Source: Mesonia algae
Lineage (GTDB): Bacteria > Bacteroidota > Bacteroidia > Flavobacteriales > Flavobacteriaceae
Assembly: GCF_003253545.1 (NCBI RefSeq)
Contig: NZ_QKYV01000007.1
Span: 100,538-164,537, forward strand
Reading direction: 5' to 3'
Length of the DNA: 64,000 bases
Shown in pieces: positions 1 to 9,278 of the stretch. The notes below the pieces were generated by a model, which saw only the letters and a program-made list of their open reading frames with translations, was not told the origin of the DNA and ran no database searches. The position numbers and the translations under genes are program-made. Position 1 is the stretch's first letter. The number at the start of each line of letters is the position of its first letter.

Positions 1-224
1 ATGTTTATTTAGACTTTCAAGGTTTACAAAGCACTTACCAAACCAAAGGAACAATGGATGCTTACTTAGATGCCAACTTGCGAGTAGGCTACAAATTAAA
101 CGACCGACTTTCTTTATTTGCTCGTGGGAATAACTTATTAACCGAAAACTACAGACCTTGGTTAGGTTACCCAACACAAGGTTTACAAGTTATGGCAGGA
201 GCTAGTTATCAATTTGATTGGTAG
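1..224 (+). CDS. C-terminal end of an outer-membrane beta-barrel receptor (TonB-dependent receptor-like), cut by window edge
   Basis: An open frame with codons starting at base 3 runs to a TAG at 222-224 and gives about 73 residues. It has alternating polar and hydrophobic residues typical of the last strands of an outer-membrane barrel, with a segment LFARGNNLLTENYRPW that resembles the NLF-x-Y-x-W stretch near the end of TonB-dependent receptors, and it ends in YQFDW, an aromatic C-terminus as expected for a barrel inserted by the Bam machinery. The substrate cannot be told because the plug and most of the barrel lie outside the window. A strong hairpin follows at 247-279. Another class of outer-membrane barrel remains possible. 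Confidence 0.6.
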   Translation, partial: VYLDFQGLQSTYQTKGTMDAYLDANLRVGYKLNDRLSLFARGNNLLTENYRPWLGYPTQGLQVMAGASYQFDW

Positions 225-246
225 GAGAAGTATTTTAAGGTCTGTG

Positions 247-284
247 ACAACCCCTGAAGTCTAAAACTTCAGGGGTTGTTATTT
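247..284. terminator. Bidirectional terminator hairpin between convergent genes
   Basis: A 14-bp perfect stem (247-260 with 266-279) closes a 5-base loop and contains five consecutive G-C pairs. It sits between the receptor gene ending at 224 and the converging gene ending at 300, so it can serve both. T residues flank it on both sides. Confidence 0.8.
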
Positions 285-299
285 CATATTGAAAGAAAA

Positions 300-2228
300 T
301 TATTTCTTAATCACTTTAAAAGTTTGCCTTTGTCCTTTCATAGAAACCTGTATAAAATAAACTCCAGTAGGTAAAGAATTTAAATCTAGGCTTATCGATT
401 TTTGGTTTTTTGTAAGGCTATTGTTGGGGAGAGCTAAACGCCCCAATACATCAAATACTTTTATATTTTCAAAACCTTCTCTTGATTTTAAATGAACCCT
501 TCCTGTAGTTGGATTAGGCCATAATTCTACCTTAGGCAATACGTTTACCGCTGTGTTTAATACAAAATCACTACAGTTTACACCATCTTTGGCCAGTTGC
601 GCGAGAAAGAAGTCATGATCGTTGCCATTTTTCTTATACATTCGTGGCACGGTAGGATGAGCATCAAAGAGCCAGTCACTTTGCATATAACCACCTACTA
701 CAATATTTCCCAATTTATCTACTTCAAGGGCTGTTATTACGTCATCGTGCCCAAAACCAGAACTCATAATATCGTGGATTTCTATTCCCTCTCCTGTGGT
801 TTTATCTAAACGAATAACCACGGGATCGGTACCATGTCCCGAAGGACGCTCAAAATAAGCATTATCCCAGTAGTGACCACCACCTCCAAAGGAAACATAG
901 CCTTGACCTAAAAAAACCTCATCTCCACTAACGATTACACGGTCTGGTGCCCGTGCAGCGCCGTCGGGCATACTCGTCCATACATGTTGACCGTTACTGT
1001 CTAGTTTCATACAATATGGCTCTGACAACAAATTACTAAAAACATATCCTGCGAAAGAATGGTCTGGGTCGTTAAACATGGCACCCCTAAAAGTTCCTGT
1101 TAAATAAACATTACCTTGATCATCTAATGCTACATCACTTATCCTGAGCCAAGTTCCACCAGAGTTTGCACTATATTCGTGCCACCAAATGGAACTACCA
1201 TCGGTTGCATCAAAAGCAGCGATATAATACGCTCCAGTTAGCTCCACTCCATTGATTATAATGGGATGTACGGGGGATGACCCCGCCCAACCACGAGCCA
1301 CCATATAATATCTGTTATTGGAAGGATCATAAGCAAATCTTGTTCTACTAGATTGAACCCAACCGAAATGTAAAAATCCCTTTGCATCAAAACGGGTATA
1401 ACCAAGAAAAGTTCCATTTTTATCATAACGTACCACTCCTGTATCTCCCACTTGCATATTCAAGGGAGCAAAATAATGGTCTTCCGCAATAATACTTCCA
1501 TTTTCAAACGATGCCCCAGGATCTAATGTAATTCTCCAATGGATGGTACCGTCATCCTCAACCTCAAGTTCTCCTCCCGAAACAGCTCCCCATGTGGGAT
1601 CTGTTGGATCGGGTTGTGGTTCCTTAAGCCATTGAAAATTTCCTTGGGTATCATATTTCATTAAGTACACATGCTTGTCAAGGTTAACCGATGTTTTTAT
1701 ACTATCTTGATCATAATGGATAGGTACAGTAGCACTTGGTGGCTGTAAAATATACCCAGCAATATAAACGCCTCCTTCTTCGTCGGTGGCCAAGCCATTT
1801 GCAAATATTTGTCCACCTCCTCCAATGGTTTTTTGCCACCTAAAGGTTCCATCGCAGGTAGTGGAAACCAAATAAGTATCCCTAGCATTGTAACTCGATA
1901 ACATTCCATTGGATTCATTGTACGTGGCAATAGGGATGGTGTCATTGGGTATGTTCCCAAAGGTAGGTTCGCTTCCCGGAGTGGTCTCACTGCCTACATC
2001 GGCAACAAAATAATAATTATTGTCCTTATCTATGGCGATATGTCTTACTTTTTGAGAATTATCAAAACTAAAACTGTTCCCGTTGTTGGGAGCCATATCT
2101 CGCTTTCCTCCGCCACGTACTGCCCATGACCAGTCATAATCGTTTTGCTGAGCAGAGACTTGTTCAGGAATAAAAATAACTACCACTAAAAGGGATATAA
2201 GTTTATTGAAAATTTTTGAAGTCTTCAT
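300..2228 (-). CDS. Secreted T9SS type-A cargo protein with beta-propeller-like repeats
   Basis: 642 residues. An N-terminal Sec signal peptide (hydrophobic core SLLVVVIFIP, cleavage near VSA-QQ around residue 26) exports it. The middle has recurring units of the type D-x-x-GNVYL-G-x-F and ITALEVDKLGNIVVGG, which resemble SBBP/NHL-like beta-propeller blades. The last about 75 residues (LWPNPTTGRVHLKS ... GVYFIQVSMKGQ ... FKVIKK) form a type-A C-terminal sorting domain recognised by the type IX secretion system, so the protein is released to or anchored on the cell surface. No catalytic motif is visible and the ligand is unknown. It is divergent from the neighbouring T9SS cargo gene across 153 bp. 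Confidence 0.75.
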   Translation of the reverse strand: MKTSKIFNKLISLLVVVIFIPEQVSAQQNDYDWSWAVRGGGKRDMAPNNGNSFSFDNSQKVRHIAIDKDNNYYFVADVGSETTPGSEPTFGNIPNDTIPIATYNESNGMLSSYNARDTYLVSTTCDGTFRWQKTIGGGGQIFANGLATDEEGGVYIAGYILQPPSATVPIHYDQDSIKTSVNLDKHVYLMKYDTQGNFQWLKEPQPDPTDPTWGAVSGGELEVEDDGTIHWRITLDPGASFENGSIIAEDHYFAPLNMQVGDTGVVRYDKNGTFLGYTRFDAKGFLHFGWVQSSRTRFAYDPSNNRYYMVARGWAGSSPVHPIIINGVELTGAYYIAAFDATDGSSIWWHEYSANSGGTWLRISDVALDDQGNVYLTGTFRGAMFNDPDHSFAGYVFSNLLSEPYCMKLDSNGQHVWTSMPDGAARAPDRVIVSGDEVFLGQGYVSFGGGGHYWDNAYFERPSGHGTDPVVIRLDKTTGEGIEIHDIMSSGFGHDDVITALEVDKLGNIVVGGYMQSDWLFDAHPTVPRMYKKNGNDHDFFLAQLAKDGVNCSDFVLNTAVNVLPKVELWPNPTTGRVHLKSREGFENIKVFDVLGRLALPNNSLTKNQKSISLDLNSLPTGVYFIQVSMKGQRQTFKVIKK

Positions 2229-2381
2229 AGTTGAAATTTTGGTAAGTATCTAAAATTAAAATAAGTAAATTTTGTACTAGTCCGGTTTTAACAAATCTAA
2301 TATGATTTATGTTAATTAAATACAATATAGAAAATATAGTTATATTGCTATCTCAATCTCAGTCATTTAACTTATCTGTTT

Positions 2382-5300
2382 ATGAAATATTTTTACATCA
2401 CACTATTTCTATTACTTTCAGTTTCTTTTGTAAGTGCCCAAAACCAAGCTTTTATTACCACTTGGGAGGTAACTAACAATGACTTAGAAATTACTATTCC
2501 AGTATATCAATCAGTAACTCTCGATTATAATTATACCGTAGACTTTGGTGATGGTACCGTTTTAAACAACCAAACAGGAGATGCAGCTCACACTTACAAT
2601 ACTGCTGGTATTTATACGGTAAGTATTACAGGAGACTTTCCAAGAATTTATTTTTTCAATAATTATGGTAGTGGTCAAAAACTTGCAAGTGTAGAACAAT
2701 GGGGAGATATACAATGGCAATCGATGGAATCTGCGTTCTCATATTGTCCAAGTCTTATGATAAATGCAACAGATGCTCCCGATTTAAGCCAAGTGATAAA
2801 TTTGAGTGAAATGTTCGCGGGATGCAGAATTTTTAATCAATCTATCAACCATTGGGATGTTTCTAATATTATCAATATGACTTCTATGTTTGATGGTGCA
2901 TGGGATTTTAATCAGCCTTTAAATAACTGGGATGTTTCTAATGTTACTAATATGAGTACTATGTTTCGTGATGCTAACGATTTTAACCAAAATATTAATA
3001 ATTGGGATGTTTCTAATGTTACTAATATGAGTTCTATGTTTGCTAGTTTATTTTATCCTTCTAATTTTAACCAGCCGCTTAATAATTGGGATGTTTCTAA
3101 TGTTACCGATATGAGTTCTATGTTTCGCCAATTATCGTTATTTAATCAACCACTTAATAATTGGGATGTCTCTAATGTAATTAATATGGAATTTATGTTT
3201 GAATATGTAACAGATTTCGACCAACCACTTAATAACTGGGATGTTTCTGGTGTTACCAATATGAAGAGTATGTTTTCTTCAGCATATAGCTTTAATCAAA
3301 ATATAAATAATTGGGATGTTTCAAACGTTACTGACATGTCGGGTATGTTTTCCATGACACAATCATTTAATCAGCCACTTAATAATTGGGATGTATCGAG
3401 CATTGTAAAAATGGGTGGTAATTCAATTTTTGTAGGTGATGGGGGAATGTTTGAGCATGCTGAAGTTTTTAATCAAGATATATCTGGTTGGGATGTTTCT
3501 AATGTTCAAAATTTTGGATCTATGTTCGCTTCCGCTGATGCATTTAATCAAGACCTATCCAGTTGGGATGTTTCCAGCGCTACAACCATGACTAGAATGT
3601 TCAATTTAGCCATAAGTTTTAATCAACCTATAAATATCTGGGACGTTTCCAACGTTACCAACATGAGCAATATGTTTGGTGGGAATCCTGCTTTTAATCA
3701 AAGTTTATTCAATTGGGATGTTTCCAGCGTTACCGACATGACCAGAATGTTTTTGGAAGCTACGGCGTTTAACCAGGATATTTCCGGTTGGGATGTGGTC
3801 AATGTAGAATTTATGGGCGGAATGTTTGCCGATGCTTCCGCATTTAATCAAGATATTTCTACATGGGTATTTCATACAAATCTCTCATTTGATGTTTATA
3901 ATGATGTCGGTTTTCTTGAAAATAGCGGCTTAGACGTACAAAACTACGATTTGCTCTTAGCACAATTTGCATCCTTAAACCTAAATGATAAAGCATTAGG
4001 AGCAGATGGCTTGGAATATTGCGATACTACTTCAAGAAATCAATTGATTACCAATTTAGGTTGGGTTATTAACGGAGATACACCATCCGCAGGCTGCACC
4101 ACTCCAATAGATCCCTTTATTACTACCTGGGAAGTTACCGCAGGAGATTTAAGCATCACCATTCCTACAAATAACAGCAGTGGCTATTATAACTATAAAG
4201 TTGATTTTGGCGATAGCACCGTACTAACCAACCAAACTAGCGATGCCAGCCATACATACGCTAACCCCGGTACGTACACCGTAAGCATTACCGGTGATTT
4301 CCCACGAATCAATTTTTCCAGTAATTTCGGTATGCAAGCAAAACTTAGAAGCGTAGAACAATGGGGTGATATTCAATGGCATTCCATGGCAGGGGCATTT
4401 AAAGGTTGTGGTTATCTATTTCTAAATGCTACTGACACTCCAGATTTAAGCCTGGTTACCGATATGACCAGAATGTTTGCTGAAGCATCGGGCTTTAATA
4501 GTGGTAACCTTAACAGCTGGGATGTTTCCACGATTACCAACATGAGCCAACTTTTTAAAGAAGCATATCTATTTGATCAAGCTTTAAACAACTGGGATGT
4601 TTCTAATGTTACAGATGTACAGGCTATGTTTGAGGAAGCACATTCTTTTAATCAAGCCTTAAGCAATTGGGATGTTTCCAGTGTGACCAACATGTCTACT
4701 ATGTTTAAGAATGCAAACGCTTTTAACCAAACCATTGATAATTGGAATGTTTCTAGCGTTAGCGATATGAGCGATATGTTTCACGGAGCTAATATTTTTA
4801 ATCAACCTTTAAACACTTGGAATGTTTCTAGTGTAACTCATATGAATAAGATGTTCTATGGGGCTTCTTCTTTTAATCAAGCTATAAATAATTGGGATGT
4901 TTCTAATGTTGAACTGATGCGAGCCATGTTTAGGTATGCAACAGATTTTAATCAAGACTTATCTTCATGGAATTTCAATCAAAATGTACTGTTCAATTCC
5001 TATGATCTCGGCTTTCTTGATAGCTGCGGATTAGATACTTACAATTATGATTCATTATTAGCACAATTCGTTTCGTTAAACCTAACTAATAAAAGTTTAG
5101 GAGCCGATGGAATGGAGTATTGCGATACCAATACCCGAAATCAATTGATTACCAATTTAAACTGGACAATTGAGGATGATTCACTATTTGTAGATTGTAA
5201 TTTGTTTAGTCCTGATGCTTTTATTACCACTTGGGAAGTTGATAATGCCATTGGTCTCAATATTAGCATTCCAACAACAGGAACAGGTTATCAATATGCC

Positions 5301-6626
5301 ATAGACTTTGGTGACGGAACAGCTTTAGGTAATCAAACCGGTGATGCCAACCACACGTATATGAATCCCGGTACATATACGGTTCGTATTACAGGAGATT
5401 TTCCGAGAATACATTTTTACAATTCGGGTATGGAAGAAAAATTAAAAACTATTGAGCAATGGGGAATTATTGAATGGCAGTCGATGGAAAATGCATTTAA
5501 CGGATGTGCGCCACTGATCATTAACGCAACTGATGTCCCCGATTTAAGCCAGGTAACCGATATGAGCAGGATGTTCTCACAGTGCGAAAACCTTAATCAA
5601 CCGCTTAACCACTGGGATGTTTCCAACGTTACCAACATGTCCTCTCTGTTTGATGGTGTTACTACTTTTAATCAGCCACTTAATAATTGGGATGTTTCGA
5701 ATGTTATCAATATGAGTCGTATGTTTAGTTTAGCAGATGCATTTAATCAATCGCTAAACAGTTGGGACGTTTCGAGTGTAATGAATATGCAAGGATTATT
5801 TATGGGAGCAGACTCGTTTAATCAATCCTTAACTAATTGGGGTGTTTCAAATGTATCGAATATGGGAGGTATGTTTGCCGGAACAGGTTCTTTTAACCAC
5901 CCCCTCAACAATTGGGATGTTTCCAACGTTACCAACATGGCAAATATGTTTACTGGAGCAGATTCATTTAATCAACCCATTGATACTTGGAACGTTTCTA
6001 ACGTAACCGATATGTATGAGATGTTTGCAGGAGCAATTAGCTTTAACCAACCCCTTGATAACTGGAATGTTTCAAATGTTTTAGATATGATGGTAATGTT
6101 TGGGGGAGCAGTTTCTTTTAACCAAGATATTTCTTCTTGGAATTTTAACAGTAATATAGATCACTTTGGTGAAACCTTTAGTAATAGCGGTTTAAATATC
6201 CAAAATTACGATGCAGTATTGCAGCGCTTTGTTCAATTGGGGATTACCAATAAAGTTTTAGGGGCTCACGAACTGTTTTATTGTGATGAAATTGCGCATA
6301 ACGAACTTACCAACAATTTAGGCTGGACAATTATGGGAGACAGCTTCCACAATGATTGTGAGATGATTGTTGAGGAAGATGTTACAATTGTTCAATTGAA
6401 TATTTATCCTAACCCTACAGATGCTAAGCTATATATTGATTCTAATCTTCCCTTAAATCAAGTAAATGTATATAATCTTCAAGGGAAAACTCTAATTTCT
6501 TCCAATGTTGAGGGGAATAAAAAAAGAAAGGTCAGTTTAAATGTTTCAAGTCTTTCTTCGGGGGTTTATTTTGTAAGGGTAATTGGTAATGGTTTAGAAG
6601 ATACCTATAAAATCATTAAAAAATAG
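2382..6626 (+). CDS. Giant BspA-family (DUF285) repeat surface protein with T9SS type-A signal
   Basis: 1414 residues with a Sec signal (MKYFYITLFLLLSVSFVSAQ). The mature protein is three homologous modules beginning at about residues 21, 578 and 945. Each starts with a PKD-like beta domain (FITTWEV, DFGDGTVL-NQTGDA, HTY-GTYTVSITGDFPRI), continues with 25-residue DUF285/BspA leucine-rich-like repeats (consensus FNQPLNNWDVSNVTNMSSMF) and ends with a cap containing a Cys (LGADGLEYCDT). I count about 13, 6 and 7 full repeats. Residues from about 1336 (IYPNPTDAKLYID ... YKIIKK) are a type-A T9SS sorting domain. BspA repeats are known for adhesion to proteins or other cells; that role here is inference. 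A terminator follows directly. Confidence 0.85.
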   Translation: MKYFYITLFLLLSVSFVSAQNQAFITTWEVTNNDLEITIPVYQSVTLDYNYTVDFGDGTVLNNQTGDAAHTYNTAGIYTVSITGDFPRIYFFNNYGSGQKLASVEQWGDIQWQSMESAFSYCPSLMINATDAPDLSQVINLSEMFAGCRIFNQSINHWDVSNIINMTSMFDGAWDFNQPLNNWDVSNVTNMSTMFRDANDFNQNINNWDVSNVTNMSSMFASLFYPSNFNQPLNNWDVSNVTDMSSMFRQLSLFNQPLNNWDVSNVINMEFMFEYVTDFDQPLNNWDVSGVTNMKSMFSSAYSFNQNINNWDVSNVTDMSGMFSMTQSFNQPLNNWDVSSIVKMGGNSIFVGDGGMFEHAEVFNQDISGWDVSNVQNFGSMFASADAFNQDLSSWDVSSATTMTRMFNLAISFNQPINIWDVSNVTNMSNMFGGNPAFNQSLFNWDVSSVTDMTRMFLEATAFNQDISGWDVVNVEFMGGMFADASAFNQDISTWVFHTNLSFDVYNDVGFLENSGLDVQNYDLLLAQFASLNLNDKALGADGLEYCDTTSRNQLITNLGWVINGDTPSAGCTTPIDPFITTWEVTAGDLSITIPTNNSSGYYNYKVDFGDSTVLTNQTSDASHTYANPGTYTVSITGDFPRINFSSNFGMQAKLRSVEQWGDIQWHSMAGAFKGCGYLFLNATDTPDLSLVTDMTRMFAEASGFNSGNLNSWDVSTITNMSQLFKEAYLFDQALNNWDVSNVTDVQAMFEEAHSFNQALSNWDVSSVTNMSTMFKNANAFNQTIDNWNVSSVSDMSDMFHGANIFNQPLNTWNVSSVTHMNKMFYGASSFNQAINNWDVSNVELMRAMFRYATDFNQDLSSWNFNQNVLFNSYDLGFLDSCGLDTYNYDSLLAQFVSLNLTNKSLGADGMEYCDTNTRNQLITNLNWTIEDDSLFVDCNLFSPDAFITTWEVDNAIGLNISIPTTGTGYQYAIDFGDGTALGNQTGDANHTYMNPGTYTVRITGDFPRIHFYNSGMEEKLKTIEQWGIIEWQSMENAFNGCAPLIINATDVPDLSQVTDMSRMFSQCENLNQPLNHWDVSNVTNMSSLFDGVTTFNQPLNNWDVSNVINMSRMFSLADAFNQSLNSWDVSSVMNMQGLFMGADSFNQSLTNWGVSNVSNMGGMFAGTGSFNHPLNNWDVSNVTNMANMFTGADSFNQPIDTWNVSNVTDMYEMFAGAISFNQPLDNWNVSNVLDMMVMFGGAVSFNQDISSWNFNSNIDHFGETFSNSGLNIQNYDAVLQRFVQLGITNKVLGAHELFYCDEIAHNELTNNLGWTIMGDSFHNDCEMIVEEDVTIVQLNIYPNPTDAKLYIDSNLPLNQVNVYNLQGKTLISSNVEGNKKRKVSLNVSSLSSGVYFVRVIGNGLEDTYKIIKK

Positions 6627-6647
6627 TTAAATAGAATATATTGATTT

Positions 6648-6684
6648 AAAAAGCGTTTGTCATTGACAAACGCTTTTTATTTTT
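6648..6684 (+). terminator. Rho-independent terminator of the BspA-family gene
   Basis: AAAAAGCGTTTGT (6648-6660) pairs with ACAAACGCTTTTT (6666-6678) around a short loop, and a T-rich tail follows, 22 bases after the stop codon. It overlaps the promoter elements of the next gene. Confidence 0.8.
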
Positions 6685-6685
6685 G
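6656..6685 (+). promoter_or_regulatory. Bacteroidota-type promoter for the amidohydrolase gene, embedded in the terminator
   Basis: TTTG at 6656-6659 lies 18 bases before TATTTTTG at 6678-6685, matching the Bacteroidota sigma factor pattern TTTG-N18-20-TAnnTTTG. The start codon follows 15 bases later. The -33 element is in the 5-prime arm of the terminator stem and the -7 element is its T tail. Confidence 0.55.
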
Positions 6686-6700
6686 TAAAAAAAAACTTCC

Positions 6701-8320
6701 ATGAAGAAAATATTATTCCTCTTTGTATTAATAAGTCTACAAGCTTGTCAAAAGAAGCAACAAGTAGATTTAATTGTTAGAAATGCAAAAGTCTACACTG
6801 TAGATGGAAAATTTAATATTGCCAAAGGTTTTGCTGTAAATAATGGGAAAATTATAGAAGTAGCCGATGCAGAAGAATTACAATTAAAATATAAAGGGAA
6901 AGAGGTTTATGATGCTAAAGGACGTACGGTTTATCCTGGGTTTATAGATGCCCATGCACATTTTTACGGTCTAGGTTTACAACTTCAAAAAGTAGATTTA
7001 ACCAATACTAAAAGTTATGATGAGGTTGTAGAACGTATTATAAAATTTCAAGAAAAGAATCAAGTTAGTTTTATCACGGGAAGAGGATGGGATCAAAACG
7101 ATTGGGAGGATAAAAATTTCCCCACAAGAGATACCTTAGATAAATTATTTCCTAACATTCCTATTGCAGTTACCCGAATTGACGGTCATGCGATGTTAGT
7201 GAATAAAAAAGCTTTAGAACTAGCAGGGATTAATAGATACACTAAAGTAGAAGGTGGAGAAGTAGAATTAAAGCGAGGAAAACTGACAGGAATTTTAATA
7301 GATAACCCTATGAGCTTGGTTGATAATATTATTCCAAAAGTCAGCAAAGAACAAGCAATCAAAGGCTTATTAGAAGCTCAAAAAATTGCTTTCAATTTGG
7401 GGCTTACAACTATAGATGATGCAGGTTTAAATAGAGAAAGTATAATGCTTATCGATAGTTTACAAAAATCTGGAGATTTAAAAATGCGTCTCTATGCTAT
7501 GGTTCAAAATCAAGAAGAGGACGTAGATTATTTTCTGAATAAAGGAATTATGAAAACAGATAGGCTTCACGTTAGATCTGTCAAAGTTTATGCCGATGGA
7601 GCCTTAGGATCACGAGGAGCAGCCTTGAAAAAACCATATTCCGATAAGAAAAAACATTTTGGAGCTATGGTGATTGGTATAGATGAGTTTAAAAAACTGG
7701 CGGCTAAAATAAGTAATACCGAATATCAAATGAATACGCACGCCATTGGAGATTCTGCCAATGTTGTTGTATTAAGAACTTATGATTCTATTTTAAAACA
7801 CGAAAATAATAAGCGCTGGAGAGTAGAACACGCCCAGATTATAGACGAAAAAGATTTTAAATACTTTGGCGGAAATATTTTACCATCAGTTCAACCTACA
7901 CACGCGACGAGTGACATGTATTGGGCTAAAGAACGAATAGGAGAGAAACGATTAAAAAATGCTTATGCTTATAAAAAGCTTTTGGAGCAAACCGGAAAAA
8001 TTGCTTTGGGAACCGATTTTCCTGTTGAAAAAGTAAGTCCGTTTTTAACTTTTTATGCAGCAGTAGCTAGACAAGATGTTCACCAATATCCCAAAGGAGG
8101 ATTTCAAAAAGAAAATGCTTTATCTAGAGAAGAGACCTTACGAGGTATGACCATTTGGGCGGCTTACGCTAACTTTGAGGAAAAAGAAAAAGGAAGTATA
8201 GAAAAGGGAAAAGTAGCCGATTTTATTGTGTTGGATCAAGATATAATGCAAGTAGATTCAAAATTAATACCTAAAACAAAGGTAATGGCTACATTTGTGG
8301 GAGGAGAACGAGTAAAATAA
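6701..8320 (+). CDS. Lipoprotein amidohydrolase (YtcJ-like metal-dependent hydrolase)
   Basis: 539 residues. The N-terminus MKKILFLFVLISLQAC is a lipoprotein signal with the lipid-bearing Cys at residue 16. The body is a composite-domain amidohydrolase: an N-terminal beta sandwich (IVRNAKVYTVDGK), the metal-binding D-A-H-A-H motif with the two His at residues 85 and 87, a later NTHAIGD and EHAQI metal-ligand segment, and LGTDFPVE near the end. This is the amidohydrolase-3 family, whose members hydrolyse N-substituted amides or formamides; the actual substrate is not predictable. Anchoring to the cell envelope suggests action on imported or envelope-derived compounds. It has its own promoter and no close co-directional partner. 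Confidence 0.8.
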   Translation: MKKILFLFVLISLQACQKKQQVDLIVRNAKVYTVDGKFNIAKGFAVNNGKIIEVADAEELQLKYKGKEVYDAKGRTVYPGFIDAHAHFYGLGLQLQKVDLTNTKSYDEVVERIIKFQEKNQVSFITGRGWDQNDWEDKNFPTRDTLDKLFPNIPIAVTRIDGHAMLVNKKALELAGINRYTKVEGGEVELKRGKLTGILIDNPMSLVDNIIPKVSKEQAIKGLLEAQKIAFNLGLTTIDDAGLNRESIMLIDSLQKSGDLKMRLYAMVQNQEEDVDYFLNKGIMKTDRLHVRSVKVYADGALGSRGAALKKPYSDKKKHFGAMVIGIDEFKKLAAKISNTEYQMNTHAIGDSANVVVLRTYDSILKHENNKRWRVEHAQIIDEKDFKYFGGNILPSVQPTHATSDMYWAKERIGEKRLKNAYAYKKLLEQTGKIALGTDFPVEKVSPFLTFYAAVARQDVHQYPKGGFQKENALSREETLRGMTIWAAYANFEEKEKGSIEKGKVADFIVLDQDIMQVDSKLIPKTKVMATFVGGERVK

Positions 8321-8448
8321 TTGTTTGAATATCAATTGGAGCGGAGTTGAGAATAATACGGTTTGAAAATTTTTAAACTACCGGCATTCCGCCAGAATGA
8401 GTTTCTCAAGTTTGCCGATTAATGTGATAAATAAGTTGGTTTTAAAAT

Positions 8449-9222
8449 TTACCTGCCGCCATTTGCTTGTAAATCGGCATTGCAAGCGGCACCTAAGTTA
8501 GGTGTTTCTCCTTGCTCTAACATTCCAATCATTCCCGAAGCAAATTCCGCTTGAGCTCGCATTAAACAATTTTCTGTAATACAATGCCCGTCAGATTCTG
8601 GATCTTTATGGTCGCTTTGTAGCGGTGTCCCCACATCTACAAGACCTAATAAATGAGCAAATTCATGTTTTAAAACGGTAGTTTCTACATCTACAATATT
8701 TGGTGCCGTTAGACCAGATGTGGTTTCTTGAATAGTTTTTTGATAGATAACCGCCGAAGTATTTTGATAAGCAGTACCTAATGTGAATTGATTTCCTTCG
8801 TCATTAGCACTATTACCGTTAGCAAAGAACACAAAAATTTTGATCGTAGTCTCATCATTAAATGCAGTTCGGTTATTTTCTTCGATCTCTCTTATTTCTT
8901 CAATAGAGAAAGGAGCGCTATTTGGAGCGGGGATTTCCCTTTGAGTAATGCTTACCTTGGTTTTGAAAGTTCTTGCTTGTATAAAACTTTTTAAATTTTC
9001 TAAACTTTGGGCTTGTGGCTGAAAACCATCTGGGTAAACCACCTCAACTTCTAAATTCTGAAAAATATCATTTCCTAATAAATCTTCTGCAGAAGCTCCA
9101 AGGTTAAGGTTATTACCAGGAATACTAGAAGGAGAATCTCCGTTATCTTTAGAATCATCTTTGCTACAGCCAACAATAAATAATAATGTAAACAATAAGG
9201 AGAATACGCTAATTTTCTTCAT
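8449..9222 (-). CDS. Lipoprotein zinc metalloprotease, metzincin-like
   Basis: 257 residues with a lipoprotein signal (LLFIVGCSKDD, Cys at residue 19). The key feature is HEFAHLLGLVD at residues 186-196, an HExxHxxGxxD zinc site: His186 and His190 with Asp196 as the likely third ligand and Glu187 as the general base. Several Cys near the C-terminus (DGHCITENCLM) may form a disulfide. Flavobacterial genomes often carry this as a membrane metalloprotease of unknown target. It converges with the amidohydrolase gene; the 128 bp between them show no clear terminator, only a weak AT-rich palindrome near 8361-8378. Confidence 0.75.
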   Translation of the reverse strand: MKKISVFSLLFTLLFIVGCSKDDSKDNGDSPSSIPGNNLNLGASAEDLLGNDIFQNLEVEVVYPDGFQPQAQSLENLKSFIQARTFKTKVSITQREIPAPNSAPFSIEEIREIEENNRTAFNDETTIKIFVFFANGNSANDEGNQFTLGTAYQNTSAVIYQKTIQETTSGLTAPNIVDVETTVLKHEFAHLLGLVDVGTPLQSDHKDPESDGHCITENCLMRAQAEFASGMIGMLEQGETPNLGAACNADLQANGGR

Positions 9223-9278
9223 AAATAGATATTTATTTTTTTGAAATATAAGTAGCTCTTCTTCAAATTACAGAGGCT

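Noticed and set aside
597..809. Plus-strand 70-codon frame inside the T9SS cargo gene
   Set aside because: Antisense shadow of the sorting-signal protein with no start context.
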